Below, in pieces: positions 18,211 to 29,496 of a DNA stretch of 64,000 bases. Each line of letters opens with the position of its first letter. The first letter of the stretch is position 1. This DNA is from Streptococcus sp. DD12 (GTDB taxonomy: Bacteria > Bacillota > Bacilli > Lactobacillales > Streptococcaceae): NCBI RefSeq assembly GCF_001578885.1, contig NZ_KQ969495.1:1223123-1287122 (forward strand), written 5' to 3'. Under the pieces are notes generated by a model that was not told the DNA's origin, did not search any database, and worked only from the letters and a program-made list of their open reading frames with translations. Position numbers and translations under genes: made by a program.

Positions 18211-18609
18211 TTACAAAGCCGCACGCATACGGGCTTCTGCATTTTCCACATTTCGAATAGAACGTGGCAAAAAGGCACGGATATCATCTTCTTTATAACC
18301 GACTTGTAGACGCTTATCGTCTATGAGAATCGGACTTTTTAAAATTCGAGGATTTTCTTTGATGATAGTGATTACTTCACTAACGCTTAGTTCATTAATA
18401 TCACACTTTAAGGCCTTGGCATAGCGATTCTTAGAAGAAACGATACTTTCGACCCCGTTTTCAGTTTTGGAAAGGATATCCAAAATTTCTTCACGTGTGA
18501 GAGGTTCCTTCCCTAAGTTTTGTTCTTTATAAGGCAGTTGATGTTTATTCAACCATGTTTTCGCTTTTTTACAGCTGGTACAGCTTGAAATCGTATAAAT
18601 TTTAATCAT
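18211..18609 (-). CDS. spxA2: Spx-type transcriptional regulator (SpxA2-like)
   Basis: 132 aa ArsC/Spx-family protein that binds the RNA polymerase alpha C-terminal domain and responds to thiol and envelope stress. The redox motif CTSC has Cys10 and Cys13, and RSIRNVENAEARMRAAL closes the protein. The start MIKIYTISS at 18609 matches the family; an upstream in-frame start at 18639 is unlikely. Position beside recA-cinA matches S. mutans spxA2 (from memory), which is why I prefer SpxA2 over SpxA1. Confidence 0.88.
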   Translation of the reverse strand: MIKIYTISSCTSCKKAKTWLNKHQLPYKEQNLGKEPLTREEILDILSKTENGVESIVSSKNRYAKALKCDINELSVSEVITIIKENPRILKSPILIDDKRLQVGYKEDDIRAFLPRSIRNVENAEARMRAAL

Positions 18610-18660
18610 GATTTTCTCGCTTTCTATCACTGATACCATTATTCTAACACGTCTAGACCA

Positions 18661-18690
18661 AAAAAGAAATAGGTCTTAGGACCTATTTCG
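18661..18690 (-). terminator. recA terminator
   Basis: Minus-strand stem GAAATAGGTC/GACCTATTTC with loop CTAA, followed by a T run, 60 bases beyond the recA stop. Confidence 0.85.
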
Positions 18691-18752
18691 CTTTTTGTCA
18701 AATAAAAAGTTTATTTTCCTAATTTTTTCTTAAAGAATTCGTTTTCAAAGAT

Positions 18753-19901
18753 TTATTCTTCGATTTCGATGGCATCATCCAAGTCCAAAACAACATCGTC
18801 TACAGAAGCATCTGATTCATCTGGAGCCTGAGTTTCTGTGACAACTTCTTTGTCTTCCTCGATGAGTCCATACTTCACGCGCACTTGTCGGTCGATTTCA
18901 TCAAAAATTTCTGGATTGTCAGCCAAAAACTTCTTGGCATTTTCAGAACCTTGGCCAATCTTATCTCCATTGTAGGAGTACCAAGCACCGGCCTTCTTTA
19001 TAATATCCAAGTTCGTTGCAATCTTTAGAAGTTCGCCTGTCCGTGAAATACCTTCACCATACATGATTTCCACTTCTGCAACCTTAAATGGCGGAGCTAC
19101 CTTGTTTTTAACGATTTTAATCTTGGTTTCCTTACCAACATTACTATCTTTTTGGTCACCCGTTCCCTTGATTTGTGTATTTCCACGAACATCCATACGG
19201 ACAGAGGCATAGAATTTCAAAGCACGTCCACCAGGGGTAGTTTCAGGATTTCCAAACATAACCCCAACTTTTTCACGCAATTGGTTAATGAAAATGGCAA
19301 TCGTTTTAGTTTTATTGATAGAAGCAGACAGCTTACGCATTGCCTGACTCATCATCCTAGCTTGCAAACCGACATGGCTATCTCCGATATCACCATCAAT
19401 TTCAGCCCGAGGGACAAGGGCGGCAACAGAGTCAACCACCACCAAGTCTACAGCGCCTGAGTCAATCAATTCCGCTGCGATCTCTAAACCTTGTTCACCT
19501 GAATCTGGTTGAGACAAGAGAAGTTCATCGATATTAACTCCCAAGGCCGCCGCATAAGCTGGATCTAAAGCATGTTCCGCATCAATAAAGGCAGCAATCC
19601 CCCCATCTTTTTGCGCCTGTGCTACTGCGTGCAGTGCAACAGTAGTCTTACCAGAACTTTCAGGACCATAAATCTCAATAATCCGTCCCTTAGGATAACC
19701 ACCTGCCCCCAGAGCAATATCCAAGGCTAGAGACCCAGAGCTCATCACTTGAACCTTTTGCTCAGCGCGTTCGCCCAGCTTCATAATGGCCCCTTTACCA
19801 AAATCTTTCTCGATATTCTTGAGGGCTGCATCTAGGGCCTTCTGGCGTTCGTCACCAAATTTTTTGGTAATTTCTTCTGTCTTCTTTGTTTTTTTGGCCA
19901 A
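18753..19901 (-). CDS. recA: Recombinase RecA
   Basis: 382 aa recombinase forming the filament for homologous recombination, SOS cleavage and transformation. Walker A GPESSGKT is at 79-86, and the L1/L2 DNA loops and acidic C-terminal tail are intact. The start codon is TTG (19899-19901) with AAAGGAG six bases upstream; no ATG gives the family N-terminus [10 protein letters not shown]. It follows cinA by 36 bases and is probably cotranscribed with it, as in the pneumococcal competence operon. Confidence 0.98.
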   Translation of the reverse strand: MAKKTKKTEEITKKFGDERQKALDAALKNIEKDFGKGAIMKLGERAEQKVQVMSSGSLALDIALGAGGYPKGRIIEIYGPESSGKTTVALHAVAQAQKDGGIAAFIDAEHALDPAYAAALGVNIDELLLSQPDSGEQGLEIAAELIDSGAVDLVVVDSVAALVPRAEIDGDIGDSHVGLQARMMSQAMRKLSASINKTKTIAIFINQLREKVGVMFGNPETTPGGRALKFYASVRMDVRGNTQIKGTGDQKDSNVGKETKIKIVKNKVAPPFKVAEVEIMYGEGISRTGELLKIATNLDIIKKAGAWYSYNGDKIGQGSENAKKFLADNPEIFDEIDRQVRVKYGLIEEDKEVVTETQAPDESDASVDDVVLDLDDAIEIEE

Positions 19902-19937
19902 AGTTTTCTCCTTTGTTAAAATAGTTTCTTATAGTTA

Positions 19938-21191
19938 TTATACTATATTTTTGGTTTTTTTCAAGTCCTGACGAATCCAGTCTAGGGCTGTCAGCACAGA
20001 AATTTTACGGATATCTTGTCGCGAACGGTCTCCCAGTTTTAAGAGGCGCGAGTAGACTCCCTGCTCTGTTGCCAAGCCCAAATAAACTGTTCCTACTTCA
20101 TGACCTTCCAACTCTCCTGGGCCTGCAACCCCTGTCAAGCCGACGCCAATCGAAGCACCAGTCTTTTTGCGAGATTGGCTAGCCATCTGTTCTGCAGTAT
20201 ACGCACTCACCACCCCGTGTTTTTCTAAATCAACCACAGGAATATCTAACATCTGCGCCTTTTGCTCTAGGCTATAGGTCACAAATCCGCCTGGAAGAAC
20301 TTCAGAAGCACCACTGACAGAGGCAAGGGTCGCTTGAAACAAACCTGCTGTTAAGCTTTCAGCAGCGGTCACGGTAAGATGAGATGCCTTTAAGGCAGAA
20401 ACAACCACCTGAGCTAGTGAGTTATCATCCCCATAACCATAAAAAGCTTGACGAATTTGAGGGTCCTTACTTAAAATACTTGCCTCAAAAAGGTCCAAAC
20501 GTTTCTCTGCCTCCTCAGCATGAGATGCTTTGGTAGATAACCGCAAAGTAACTTCACCAGTTTTTGCATAAGGCGCAATCGTGGGGTCTGTTTGCTGACT
20601 GATAATGTCTGCCAAGAGGGTCGTCAACAAGCTCTCACCGATACCTACAAACCGTAGCACGCGAGAGTAAAGCCTTTTCCCTTGTGCTAGGAGTGGAAGC
20701 AATTCTTCTACCACCATTGGCTTCAATTCACTAGGAGGGCCAGGCAATAAAACATAGGTTTTGTCTTCTTTTTGCAGATAGGAGCCGATAGCTAAGCCAG
20801 TTCGGTTGGGCAATGGCTTTCCCCCAGCCAGGTATAGTGCCTGACGGTCATTATTAACCGTTTTAGGGCGACCAATATTGACAAAGCGCTGATTGATTTT
20901 TGCCATAGCCTGCCCATCTGTTTCAAGAGAAACACCTAGGGCTTGTGCGATGGTTTGTTTGGTCAAATCATCTTCAGTCGGTCCCAGTCCCCCTGAAACA
21001 ATCACCAAATCGCTCCGTTCTTGTGCTTTTTGAAAAACATCTAGCAAGCGGCTAGGATTATCTCCAACAGTCGTGTGGTAATAGACATCCACCCCAATTT
21101 CAGCTAACTTTTCAGAAATAAACTGCGCGTTGCTATTGACGATTTGCCCGGTCAACAGCTCCGTTCCGACAGCAATAATTTCAGTTCGCAT
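19938..21191 (-). CDS. cinA: Competence/damage-inducible protein CinA
   Basis: 417 aa. The N-terminal MoaB/MogA-like domain (about 1-170, [12 protein letters not shown]) is followed by a C-terminal NMN amidohydrolase-like domain (about 255-410, AESLTAGL). In S. pneumoniae CinA is a late competence protein transcribed with recA and recruiting RecA to the membrane. An AACGAATA element 24 bases upstream resembles the SigX cin-box. Confidence 0.95.
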   Translation of the reverse strand: MRTEIIAVGTELLTGQIVNSNAQFISEKLAEIGVDVYYHTTVGDNPSRLLDVFQKAQERSDLVIVSGGLGPTEDDLTKQTIAQALGVSLETDGQAMAKINQRFVNIGRPKTVNNDRQALYLAGGKPLPNRTGLAIGSYLQKEDKTYVLLPGPPSELKPMVVEELLPLLAQGKRLYSRVLRFVGIGESLLTTLLADIISQQTDPTIAPYAKTGEVTLRLSTKASHAEEAEKRLDLFEASILSKDPQIRQAFYGYGDDNSLAQVVVSALKASHLTVTAAESLTAGLFQATLASVSGASEVLPGGFVTYSLEQKAQMLDIPVVDLEKHGVVSAYTAEQMASQSRKKTGASIGVGLTGVAGPGELEGHEVGTVYLGLATEQGVYSRLLKLGDRSRQDIRKISVLTALDWIRQDLKKTKNIV

Positions 21192-21212
21192 CTTTTAATC
21201 CTCCCATCAATG

Positions 21213-21220
21213 TATTCGTT
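21213..21220 (-). promoter_or_regulatory. Candidate SigX (ComX) cin-box upstream of cinA
   Basis: Minus-strand AACGAATA matches the cin-box TACGAATA at seven of eight positions and lies 22 bases before the cinA ATG. cinA-recA is a known late competence target in streptococci. The T-rich -25 element is not strong. Confidence 0.4.
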
Positions 21221-21236
21221 ATTATTTCCATAAACA

Positions 21237-21806
21237 CTAAGACGATTGATGATACTTGAAATCACAAGTCTCTTCATGGTCATTTACCAAACCTGCTGCT
21301 TGCAGAAAAGACTGCATGGCCACAGGGCCAGTAAATGAAAAACCTAATCGTTTCAATGTTTTAGACAGGTGTTCAGACAAATCTGTTTTAGTCGGGATGT
21401 CCTTAATCGTCGTAACCTTATGGACTTGCTGGTGTCCCCCAACAAAATCCCAAAGAAAGTGGTCTAAGCTACCGAACTCTTTTTGTACTTTTAAAACCGC
21501 CTGAGCATTTTGACGTGTCGCAAACAACTTGGCGCGATGTCGAATAATGGCTGCATTAGCCAATAAGGCTTCCAGCTGCTTGTCTGTCATTTGTGCCACA
21601 CGCGCAATATCATACTGAAAAAAAGCTTGGCGGAAAGCCTGACGTTTATTGAGAACCGTTTCCCAAGATAACCCCGCCTGATAGGTCTCTAGACATAGCA
21701 ACTCAAACAATTTTTGATCGTCATGTAAGGGGCGCCCCCATTCCTCATCATGATAAGCTACATAGAGAGGGTTCGATAGTTTCACCCAAGAACAACGTTT
21801 AACCAT
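21237..21806 (-). CDS. tag: DNA-3-methyladenine glycosylase I (Tag)
   Basis: 189 aa base-excision enzyme removing 3-methyladenine. The N-terminal CSWVKLSNPLYVAYHDEEWG block and C-terminal DHEETCDF supply the zinc ligands (Cys, His...His, Cys), and the residues around GLSWETVLNKR form the base pocket. Located between ruvA and cinA in the streptococcal mutL-ruvA-tag-cinA-recA repair cluster. Confidence 0.95.
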   Translation of the reverse strand: MVKRCSWVKLSNPLYVAYHDEEWGRPLHDDQKLFELLCLETYQAGLSWETVLNKRQAFRQAFFQYDIARVAQMTDKQLEALLANAAIIRHRAKLFATRQNAQAVLKVQKEFGSLDHFLWDFVGGHQQVHKVTTIKDIPTKTDLSEHLSKTLKRLGFSFTGPVAMQSFLQAAGLVNDHEETCDFKYHQSS

Positions 21807-21819
21807 GCTTACTCCTATC

Positions 21820-22413
21820 TCACTTAACTAACATTTTTAAAGCGGATTTGATGTAATTCTCTGCTGTGTCAGAGGTCCCCTCAAAGAATTTCTTAATCTT
21901 CTTCAATTCTGTCGCTTTATAGCCCAGTGCTAACATAGCTTCCATAGCCTCTTCTAGTGATTGATTTGACGTTTCCTGTGAAGACGGTGATTGTTCTGGG
22001 GCCTCATCTAAAGCAACTGAAATTTTCCCTTCTAAATCAAGTACCATCTGCTGGGCTGTTTTCTTCCCGATTTTGGGAAATTTAGTCAGGTAAGTGATGT
22101 TTTTCCCCTCAATGGCCTTCACCAGACCAGTATTGTCATCACAGGCAATAATAGCTAAGGCTGATACAGGGCCAATTCCCGACACTGAAATTAGGTTCAA
22201 AAACAGTTGTTTTTCTTCTTCTGTTGAGAAGCCATACAAGAGCTGTGCATCCTCACGGACGACTTGATGGAGATAGATGGTTAAGTTTTGACCAACTTGA
22301 GAAGAATAGGCATAAGGATTGGCCACATGCAAGATATAGCCAATTCCTCCTGTTTCAACCACGATGTATTTAGACGTAATTTTGGCGAGAACACCAGTAA
22401 TATATTCGTACAT
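21820..22413 (-). CDS. ruvA: Holliday junction DNA helicase subunit RuvA
   Basis: 197 aa. It has an OB-fold N-terminal domain ([12 protein letters not shown]), tandem helix-hairpin-helix motifs ([14 protein letters not shown] and [12 protein letters not shown]), and a C-terminal domain III that contacts RuvB. It forms the tetramer that recognises the junction. It is separated from ruvB, the usual streptococcal situation. Confidence 0.97.
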   Translation of the reverse strand: MYEYITGVLAKITSKYIVVETGGIGYILHVANPYAYSSQVGQNLTIYLHQVVREDAQLLYGFSTEEEKQLFLNLISVSGIGPVSALAIIACDDNTGLVKAIEGKNITYLTKFPKIGKKTAQQMVLDLEGKISVALDEAPEQSPSSQETSNQSLEEAMEAMLALGYKATELKKIKKFFEGTSDTAENYIKSALKMLVK

Positions 22414-22552
22414 AAGTCTCTTTCTGATTTTCTTTCTAGCGTTATTGGTAGCTCACACAAACTTCTATATAAAAGATTGTGCCTACCAACCGCATCTTTT
22501 TGCTTTTCCCCTATGCCAGTATACAAGAGGCACCCTCACCTCCTAAAGTGTA
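22414..22552 (-). other. Gene-free gap between mutL and ruvA with an orphan ribosome-binding site
   Basis: In minus orientation an AGGAGGTGAG sequence (about 22531-22540) is followed by a GTG that opens only 16 codons. In S. pyogenes I recall lmrP (a multidrug MFS gene) between mutL and ruvA. Here it is absent, so this may be a deletion scar. A weak inverted repeat (GTGCCT/AGGCAC) is present. Confidence 0.35.
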
Positions 22553-24508
22553 CTAGTATTTGCCTAATTCACGCAGACTGGTATGGTTTTCCTGAATCCG
22601 CCGAAACATTTTTTCCATATCTGATGTTGAAAAGTACACCAATACGGGACGTCCATGGGGACAGTTGTAAGGATTATGACAATAGGCAAGCTGTCTTAAC
22701 AGATTTCGTGCCGACGTCTCATCCAGACGATGGTTTGCTTTTATACTGCGTTTACACGACATCATAATCGCCAGTTCAGCTCGATAACGCTTGACAGAGA
22801 CCTGGTCAGTCAAAAGAAGCATGTCACACATCTCATAAATCCCAGACTCAATCTCATCTTCTGCCAACCAAATGGGGTGTTCCCTTAGGATGAAGGTGCT
22901 GTCTCCATAGGGTTCTAAATGGATACCAATTTCTTTTAGGGTATCTTGTCTTTCTAAAAGTGTCAGGTAATCCGATTTCGAGAATTCAAACAGATAGGGT
23001 ACCAGAAGTTGCTGTAAAGAACTGTCAACTTCCCCAATCTTTTCTCGATAATATTCGTACTTGACCCGCTCTTGAGCAGCATGTTGATCAATGATATAGA
23101 GACCTTCTTGCCCTTGTGCGAACAGGTAGGTCCCATGCATTTGACCAAAATACTCCAGTTCTGGAAATGTTTGGTTTTCTTCCTGTTCTAATTGGTTGAC
23201 AATTTTGTCAACTCTTTGCCGTTCCTTACGTGACCGAATAGCTAGGCCCGGGTGTTCTTGATTTCCAAAGTCCTCACGACGTTTAGCAGTTTTAACCGCC
23301 GAAGAAGTGGTGTCGTTTGTTTCATAGGTGACGGGCGATGAGAGGGTTTCGTCAACAACGTTTTTTGTAAAATTCGGTAGATCTACAGGAGAAGTCACCG
23401 CAGGACGGTAGTCTTCTTTCCCCACTTTCTCTGCTGGTAAGGAAAAAGCAAGTTGCTCTGGCCTCTGTGACGTCCGTTTACGCGTTTGATTCAGATTATC
23501 TAAGGCATCTGGAATAAGTTCTTGTTCAGACAAGGCCTCCTGTATGGCTGACTCTATCAGTCCCATCAGTTCCTTTTCCTTAGATAAGCGTACTTCTTGC
23601 TTTGTCGGGTGCACGTTAACATCGGCCAAATAAGGGTCTATCTTGATGGACAAGACCGCTATGGGAAAGCGTCCCACCATCAACTTACTGCCATAACCAT
23701 TAAGAATAGCACGGTTAAGCAGAAAATTTTTAATGTAACGACCATTGATGATCAAGGTAATATAAGAACGGTTAGCCCGTGTTAATTCTGGTAAGCTGAC
23801 ATAGCCAGTGACTTCAAAATCTAAATCTTGCGCCTCAATGGCAATCATTTTCTTGGCTGTATTGACACCATAAACTCCTGCCAGTGTTTCTTTCAGTTTC
23901 CCCGTTCCATTTGTCTTCAATACTTCACGCCCATCATTGATTAAGCAAAAGGCAATCTCTGGATGAGCAAGACTCTGTCGATTGAGGACATCGATAATAT
24001 GCCCCAATTCTGCCTGCAAACTTTTCATATATTTCAGACGGGCAGGCGTATTAAAAAAGAGATTTTCAACCAAAATCCTGGTCCCAGGTTTAGCTGCAAT
24101 CGGCGTGATTGACCTAACCTCTCCGCCTTCTGAAATCAGTTGTGTCCCAGAAGTCGCCTCGCCTTCTCTCGTGGTAATGGTTAACTGACTAACTGAGGCA
24201 ATTGAGGGGAGGGCTTCACCACGAAAACCTAAGGTTCTTATGCGAAAAAGGTCGGCCTGCTTTGAAATCTTACTCGTCGCATGCCGTTTTAAAGACAAAG
24301 CCACGTCTGCTTCTGCCATGCCATTTCCATCATCACTAACACAGATACTCTTTAAACCAGATTCCTCAATTTCCACACGAATGATGTGACTGTCGGCATC
24401 GATAGCGTTTTCGACTAATTCTTTAACGACACTAGCTGGTCGTTCAATAACCTCACCAGCAGCGATTTGATTGGCTAAAACTTCAGGTAGCTCAATTATT
24501 TTTGCCAT
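22553..24508 (-). CDS. mutL: DNA mismatch repair protein MutL
   Basis: 651 aa. The N-terminal GHKL ATPase has ENAIDAD, DDGNGM, RHATSKI and GFRGEAL. The C-terminal domain carries the metal-binding endonuclease motif [12 protein letters not shown] (DQHA-x2-E-x4-E), as in Gram-positive bacteria without MutH. The start [10 protein letters not shown] at 24508 has AGGGAGAG upstream; an in-frame start at 24529 is less likely. mutS lies 2.5 kb away, with the ABC pair between them. Confidence 0.96.
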   Translation of the reverse strand: MAKIIELPEVLANQIAAGEVIERPASVVKELVENAIDADSHIIRVEIEESGLKSICVSDDGNGMAEADVALSLKRHATSKISKQADLFRIRTLGFRGEALPSIASVSQLTITTREGEATSGTQLISEGGEVRSITPIAAKPGTRILVENLFFNTPARLKYMKSLQAELGHIIDVLNRQSLAHPEIAFCLINDGREVLKTNGTGKLKETLAGVYGVNTAKKMIAIEAQDLDFEVTGYVSLPELTRANRSYITLIINGRYIKNFLLNRAILNGYGSKLMVGRFPIAVLSIKIDPYLADVNVHPTKQEVRLSKEKELMGLIESAIQEALSEQELIPDALDNLNQTRKRTSQRPEQLAFSLPAEKVGKEDYRPAVTSPVDLPNFTKNVVDETLSSPVTYETNDTTSSAVKTAKRREDFGNQEHPGLAIRSRKERQRVDKIVNQLEQEENQTFPELEYFGQMHGTYLFAQGQEGLYIIDQHAAQERVKYEYYREKIGEVDSSLQQLLVPYLFEFSKSDYLTLLERQDTLKEIGIHLEPYGDSTFILREHPIWLAEDEIESGIYEMCDMLLLTDQVSVKRYRAELAIMMSCKRSIKANHRLDETSARNLLRQLAYCHNPYNCPHGRPVLVYFSTSDMEKMFRRIQENHTSLRELGKY

Positions 24509-24594
24509 TTTTCTCTCCCTAACAGACAATCTTTTTCTTCTACTATAGTCCTTTTATTATACCACATTTTACCAAAGCACCTGGGTCTTACCAC

Positions 24595-24623
24595 TTGGCT
24601 TTTTAAGCTTTGTTTTGTATAAA
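24595..24623 (+). promoter_or_regulatory. Promoter of the ABC permease/ATPase operon
   Basis: TTGGCT (24595-24600), 17-base spacer, TATAAA (24618-24623); Shine-Dalgarno GAAGGAG precedes the ATG at 24688. Confidence 0.6.
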
Positions 24624-24687
24624 TTATAGGTTTTTGCAAGTATTTCATTGTATATTAGGCCCAGATAACAATAGAAGGAGTCCTCAT

Positions 24688-26190
24688 ATGAATTTTATCA
24701 AAAGAGCCTGGTTATACACTTGGGCAAAGAAAGGAAAGTCACTACTACTTATTTTAGTGACGTCAGTCATCTTAACGTTTGTTCTAGCCGGTTTAACCAT
24801 CAATAAAGCAGCAAAATCGGCTGTTGAAACTGCTAAGCAAGAAACAGGAGCCACGGTCACTCTCCAAGTTAGTCGAGACTATATGATGCAACAGATGGAG
24901 GCTAGTAAATCCTCATCAGACTCAAGTAGTAACGAGCCACCAACCATGACCATGACCCCCATCCCCCTAGAGACGGCTCAGAAAATCGCCGAAAAATCTG
25001 GTGTCAAATCCTATCTCTTTACAACGACCACAACAGCAACTGCTGGCAGTGGCATTTCAGCCATTAGTTCGTCATCAACTACATCTAGCTCAAGCACCAA
25101 TCAACAAAATGGTCCGAGCGCTATGCAATCTGGGGATTTCACTATCACTGGTGTCAACACGACAGATAACGTCTCTGATTTCTCAAATGGCACAAACACA
25201 CTAAAAAGTGGCGTAGGCATTACAGCGTCAACAGCTGACAATGAAGCTGTCATCTCATCTGATTTAGCCAAAGCCAATAACCTCTCTGTAGGTGATAGTT
25301 TTACAGTTACCACAACTGTCAACAATACAAGCACAAGCTACACCCTTAAAGTTGTCGGCATTTACACCTCAACAGCAACTGTGACGGCTTCACAATTGCA
25401 AAATAAAGCCAGCAACCCACAAAACAACATTTACACTAACTTGACAACTGCAAATACCATGAAAGGAAGCAGTGATACAGTAGATTCAGCTGTTTATACC
25501 TTGTCAAATCCTTCCAAAAAAGACAGTTTTGTGTCTAATGCCAAAAAAGATATTGACACTGAAAAGTATGAACTGACGGGCAATGACCAAGTCTATCAAC
25601 AAATGCTTCAACCTCTTAATAGCATTGCATCCATTGCTAAAAACATTGTTTGGCTGGTTTCCATTGCTGGCGCCATCATCCTAACACTCATTGTTATCTT
25701 AAGTATTCGTGAACGACGTTACGAAATCGGCGTCCTCATGAGTCTGGGAGAAGGGCGATTAAAGATTATCAGTCAATTCTTCGTTGAGTTATTTGTCGTC
25801 ATGTTGGTTTCTATTGGACTTGCAACCGCTGCAGGAAATGTTGTTGGAAATGTTCTAGGACAACAGCTTATTAGCCAACAAACGAGCACGACACAAACGT
25901 CAACAGGGGCTGGACAAGGGGGTGGCCCAGGAGAAAATACCTCTGCTTCATCCAGTTCAACGACAACATCTTCTAGCCAAACAAGTAATAACCAACCGCC
26001 TCAAGGAGGTAATGGTGCTCCAAATATGACCACTAGTTCCAGCCAACTTAACTCACTAAACATCAAACAAACACCAGCTAGTATCGCTAAACTGGGTGGT
26101 ATCGCACTTTTGATTTCACTTGCTTCAACCGTTCTAGCTAGCATTGGCATCATTCGCATGAAACCAAAAGACATCCTCTCATCCAATTAG
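24688..26190 (+). CDS. FtsX-like ABC transporter permease with Ser/Thr-rich extracellular loops
   Basis: 500 aa from the ATG at 24688 (GAAGGAG eight bases upstream); an upstream in-frame start at 24610 would precede the promoter-proximal region. MacB-like layout: TM1 at about 15-35, a large extracytoplasmic domain, TM2 near 325-350, TM3 near 370-400, TM4 near 475-495. Two outer stretches (about residues 70-150, and 410-470 between TM3 and TM4) are unusually rich in Ser, Thr, Gln, Asn and Gly. Substrate unknown; such pairs export peptides, antibiotics or lipoproteins. Confidence 0.82.
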   Translation: MNFIKRAWLYTWAKKGKSLLLILVTSVILTFVLAGLTINKAAKSAVETAKQETGATVTLQVSRDYMMQQMEASKSSSDSSSNEPPTMTMTPIPLETAQKIAEKSGVKSYLFTTTTTATAGSGISAISSSSTTSSSSTNQQNGPSAMQSGDFTITGVNTTDNVSDFSNGTNTLKSGVGITASTADNEAVISSDLAKANNLSVGDSFTVTTTVNNTSTSYTLKVVGIYTSTATVTASQLQNKASNPQNNIYTNLTTANTMKGSSDTVDSAVYTLSNPSKKDSFVSNAKKDIDTEKYELTGNDQVYQQMLQPLNSIASIAKNIVWLVSIAGAIILTLIVILSIRERRYEIGVLMSLGEGRLKIISQFFVELFVVMLVSIGLATAAGNVVGNVLGQQLISQQTSTTQTSTGAGQGGGPGENTSASSSSTTTSSSQTSNNQPPQGGNGAPNMTTSSSQLNSLNIKQTPASIAKLGGIALLISLASTVLASIGIIRMKPKDILSSN

Positions 26191-26205
26191 AAAGAAGGTA
26201 AGCCT

Positions 26206-26865
26206 ATGACATTAACAACGCATAACATCAGCTACTGGTATACAAATAATCCTGATGATTATCTCTTTAAAGATGTCTCACTTAGCTTTGAAAAAGGTAA
26301 GGTTTACTCGATTTTAGGGCAATCTGGAAGCGGGAAAACCACTTTCTTATCCTTACTAGCTGGTTTAGACACGCCGAAATCTGGAAATATCCAACTCAAT
26401 GGGCAACCCATCCAAAAAGGTGGTTTGGTTTCCTACCGTAAACGCAGTGTTTCCACGATTTTCCAAGCATACAACCTCTTAACCTATATGACAGCAAGAC
26501 AAAATATCCAAGTGGCACTAGATATCACCGGAAGGCAAGTTGACCCCGAGAAAATCACTGCTTTGTTTGCAGACGTTGGGCTAGATGAATCCTTGCTTGA
26601 TAAGCCAGTTCTTAAGCTCTCTGGTGGCCAACAACAGCGTGTTGCTATCGTGCGAGCTCTGGCTAGTGGAGCTGACATTATCATTGCTGATGAACCTACT
26701 GGTAACCTCGATGAAGAAACGACACAAGATATCATTAAGATTTTCCAGAAAATTGCCCATGAGCAAGATAAAACGGTGATTATTGTTACGCATGAAAGAG
26801 AAGTTGCACAAGCTAGCGATGTCACCTTTGAACTCAAAAAACGCAACTTTACGAAAATTGCCTAA
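26206..26865 (+). CDS. ABC transporter ATP-binding protein (MacB/LolD type)
   Basis: 219 aa cytoplasmic ATPase for the upstream FtsX-like permease. Walker A GQSGSGKT, signature LSGGQQQR, Walker [10 protein letters not shown] and the switch His (VTHER) are all intact. It starts 15 bases after the permease stop in a two-gene operon ending in a strong terminator. The pair is inserted between mutL and mutS on the opposite strand. Confidence 0.92.
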   Translation: MTLTTHNISYWYTNNPDDYLFKDVSLSFEKGKVYSILGQSGSGKTTFLSLLAGLDTPKSGNIQLNGQPIQKGGLVSYRKRSVSTIFQAYNLLTYMTARQNIQVALDITGRQVDPEKITALFADVGLDESLLDKPVLKLSGGQQQRVAIVRALASGADIIIADEPTGNLDEETTQDIIKIFQKIAHEQDKTVIIVTHEREVAQASDVTFELKKRNFTKIA

Positions 26866-26919
26866 CAACATCTCCCTTCTCTATTTAGTCATCCCCTCTA
26901 AGCAGAGATAAGCACCAGA

Positions 26920-26952
26920 AACGCCTAAGCAACTTGCTTAGGCGTTTTTTTC
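26920..26952 (+). terminator. Terminator of the ABC pair
   Basis: AACGCCTAAGC/GCTTAGGCGTT 11-bp perfect stem, loop AACTT, then a T7 tract. Confidence 0.9.
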
Positions 26953-26955
26953 GAG

Positions 26956-29496
26956 CTAAATTTCTTCAGTGAGTTCTTTTTTTAATTCATACAAAGCCGT
27001 CATGGCCTCCATGGGTGTCATCGTGTTTAAATCTAAATCACGAAGTTTGTCGATGACTGAAACTTCCTCTGATTCAAAAAGTGACGTTTGTTGAGGGGTT
27101 GGACGGCTAGATTCTACCGGCAAGGAAACTTCCTGATTTTCTAACCGATCTAATATGGTCGCTGCTCTTTGCAGTAAAGGCGTTGGTAATCCCGCAATTT
27201 TCGCAACATGGATACCATAAGACTTATCTGCTGGTCCTGATGAAATTTGGTGCAAGAATGTCACTTGACCGTCTTGCTCTAGGGTTGCCACATGAACATT
27301 CTCTAAGTGTGTCAAGTTTGTTGACAGGGATGTCAACTCATGGTAGTGCGTTGCAAAAAGGGTTTTGGCTCCGATATGGTCATGAATATGTTCAATAATG
27401 GCTTGTGCTAAAGCCATACCATCATAGGTTGCAGTCCCACGACCCAGCTCATCAAACAATATCAAAGAGTTTTCTGTAGCAAGCTCCATCGCAGCATTCG
27501 CCTCCATCATCTCAAGCATGAAGGTAGACTGACCTGAAATCAAATCATCTGCAGCCCCAATACGGGTAAAGATAGCATCAAATACTGGTAAATCTGCGCT
27601 CTTTGCAGGCACATAGCAACCCAGTTGAGCCAAGATGACAATGAGAGCGAGTTGACGCATATAGGTTGATTTCCCACTCATGTTCGGCCCTGTAATCAGT
27701 TGAAGCCAAATATCACTAGTCAGCGTAATCGAATTAGGAACGTAAGCACTGCCAGAGAAGACTTTTTCAACAACAGGATGCCGTCCTTCTACGATGGCAA
27801 TTTCATGGTGGTCATTGAATTGTGGTTTGTGATAGTGCTGATTTTCAGAAACGACTGCCAAACTCTGTAAAACGTCAACTGTTGCTAGATGGCGAGCAAG
27901 GACTTGCAAATCCTTGATGAAAGACTCAACTTTTTGACGAATACTTAAAAAGATATCGTACTCAAGATTTGCTGATTTTTCCCTGGCTTCTAGCATTTCA
28001 CCCTCGATTTTGGCCAGATCAGTCGTTCCAAACCGTTCCGAATTCTTCAAGGTCGCCTTACGGAAAAAATAATCTGGGACTTTATCCAACTGGGAATTGG
28101 TTACATGAAAATAGTACCCATCTTTACGGTTGTAATCAATCTTTAGATTAGCAATCCCAGATTGTTCTCGCTCGCGGGCTTCTAGGTCTAAAATCCAAGA
28201 TTGACCATCTCGCATGACTGTCCGATAACGGTCTAATTGCTCGTCAAAGCCAGATTTGATTATCCCGCCTTCTGTAATGGTCGCTGGGGCATCAGGATCA
28301 ATCGATTCCATAATCATATAAGCTAGACTAGGCAGGGCATCGATAGCCGACTCAAGCGTGTCAAGTTCTTGGTTGTTAAACTGACGCAACCTTTCTTTAA
28401 TCTGGGGTACCTTCTGTAAAGTTTGACCCAGTTGCAGCAAGTCCTTAGGGCTAGCCTTTCCAAAAGAAATACGACTCGCTAAGCGTTCAATGTCGTAAAC
28501 CCCTTTTAAACTTTCTGTCAAGTCTACACGTTCAAAAAAGTTATCAATCAGCGCTGTTACAGCATTTTGGCGTTGTAAAATAGCAGCTTTATGAAGCAAG
28601 GGTCTGTCAATCCACTGTCTGAGCAAACGAGTTCCCATAGCCGTTTTGGTTTCGTCCAATAACCAATACAGACTCCCGAATTTCTTACCAGTTCGTGCAT
28701 TTTCCAGCAAATCTAGACTCCGTTTGCTAGCATACGTCATCTGCAGGTAATCTCTAATCGCATAATGCTTGACAGCTTGTAAATGGCTTAATTGCCGTTT
28801 TTGGGTTACTTGAACATAACCGAGCAACTTACCAGCAACGCTTTGTTCAATTTCTGATATACAGTCTTCCGAGATGAGATCTGTGTCTAGAACTGCTTGG
28901 TCTTGTTTGGAAATCAGTAAATTAAGTTGACTACACAAGATATCCTCTTGGTCTAGCGTCAACTCAAAACCGACAACAACTTCTTTAGCTTTGAGATTTT
29001 GAATTTCATTCGTGATTTGAGTAAAATCTGTTAACTGTGTGGCAAAAAACTCCCCTGTTGATAAATCCATATAGGCTAAACCAAAGGTCTCCCCGTCACT
29101 ATCAATAGCGACCAAGAAGTTATTCCCTGCCGATTGCGTCTGACTGTCAACAGCTGTTCCTGGTGTTATCACCTGAACTACCTCACGTTTGACAACCCCA
29201 ACAGATTTTTTGGGATCTTCCATCTGCTCCGCAATGGCAACCTTATAGCCTTGATCCACTAAAATATCGATATATTGCTGAGCTGAGTGGTAAGGAACAC
29301 CAGCCATGGCAATCGGATCATCTGCGTTTTTATTCCGACTCGTTAGGGTTAACTCGAGAATTTGCGCCGCTTTTATCGCATCATCATAAAAAAGCTCGTA
29401 AAAATCTCCCATTCGAAACAGCAAAAAAGCATCTGGATAGTTTTCTTTTATATCCAGATACTGTTGCATGCCTGGAGATAATTTCTTTTTTGTCAT
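26956..29496 (-). CDS. mutS: DNA mismatch repair protein MutS
   Basis: 846 aa mismatch sensor. The N-terminal mismatch-binding motif is [16 protein letters not shown] (Phe-x-Glu wedge), the connector and clamp domains follow, and the ATPase has [10 protein letters not shown] and [16 protein letters not shown]. Length is normal. The ATG overlaps the stop of the YlbF-like gene (ATGA). It is probably expressed as argR-ylbF-mutS. Confidence 0.97.
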   Translation of the reverse strand: MTKKKLSPGMQQYLDIKENYPDAFLLFRMGDFYELFYDDAIKAAQILELTLTSRNKNADDPIAMAGVPYHSAQQYIDILVDQGYKVAIAEQMEDPKKSVGVVKREVVQVITPGTAVDSQTQSAGNNFLVAIDSDGETFGLAYMDLSTGEFFATQLTDFTQITNEIQNLKAKEVVVGFELTLDQEDILCSQLNLLISKQDQAVLDTDLISEDCISEIEQSVAGKLLGYVQVTQKRQLSHLQAVKHYAIRDYLQMTYASKRSLDLLENARTGKKFGSLYWLLDETKTAMGTRLLRQWIDRPLLHKAAILQRQNAVTALIDNFFERVDLTESLKGVYDIERLASRISFGKASPKDLLQLGQTLQKVPQIKERLRQFNNQELDTLESAIDALPSLAYMIMESIDPDAPATITEGGIIKSGFDEQLDRYRTVMRDGQSWILDLEAREREQSGIANLKIDYNRKDGYYFHVTNSQLDKVPDYFFRKATLKNSERFGTTDLAKIEGEMLEAREKSANLEYDIFLSIRQKVESFIKDLQVLARHLATVDVLQSLAVVSENQHYHKPQFNDHHEIAIVEGRHPVVEKVFSGSAYVPNSITLTSDIWLQLITGPNMSGKSTYMRQLALIVILAQLGCYVPAKSADLPVFDAIFTRIGAADDLISGQSTFMLEMMEANAAMELATENSLILFDELGRGTATYDGMALAQAIIEHIHDHIGAKTLFATHYHELTSLSTNLTHLENVHVATLEQDGQVTFLHQISSGPADKSYGIHVAKIAGLPTPLLQRAATILDRLENQEVSLPVESSRPTPQQTSLFESEEVSVIDKLRDLDLNTMTPMEAMTALYELKKELTEEI

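Noticed and set aside
22405..22413. Perfect TACGAATA at the ruvA start
   Set aside because: It is the codons of the ruvA N-terminus (YEYI), not upstream of any start, so not a promoter element.
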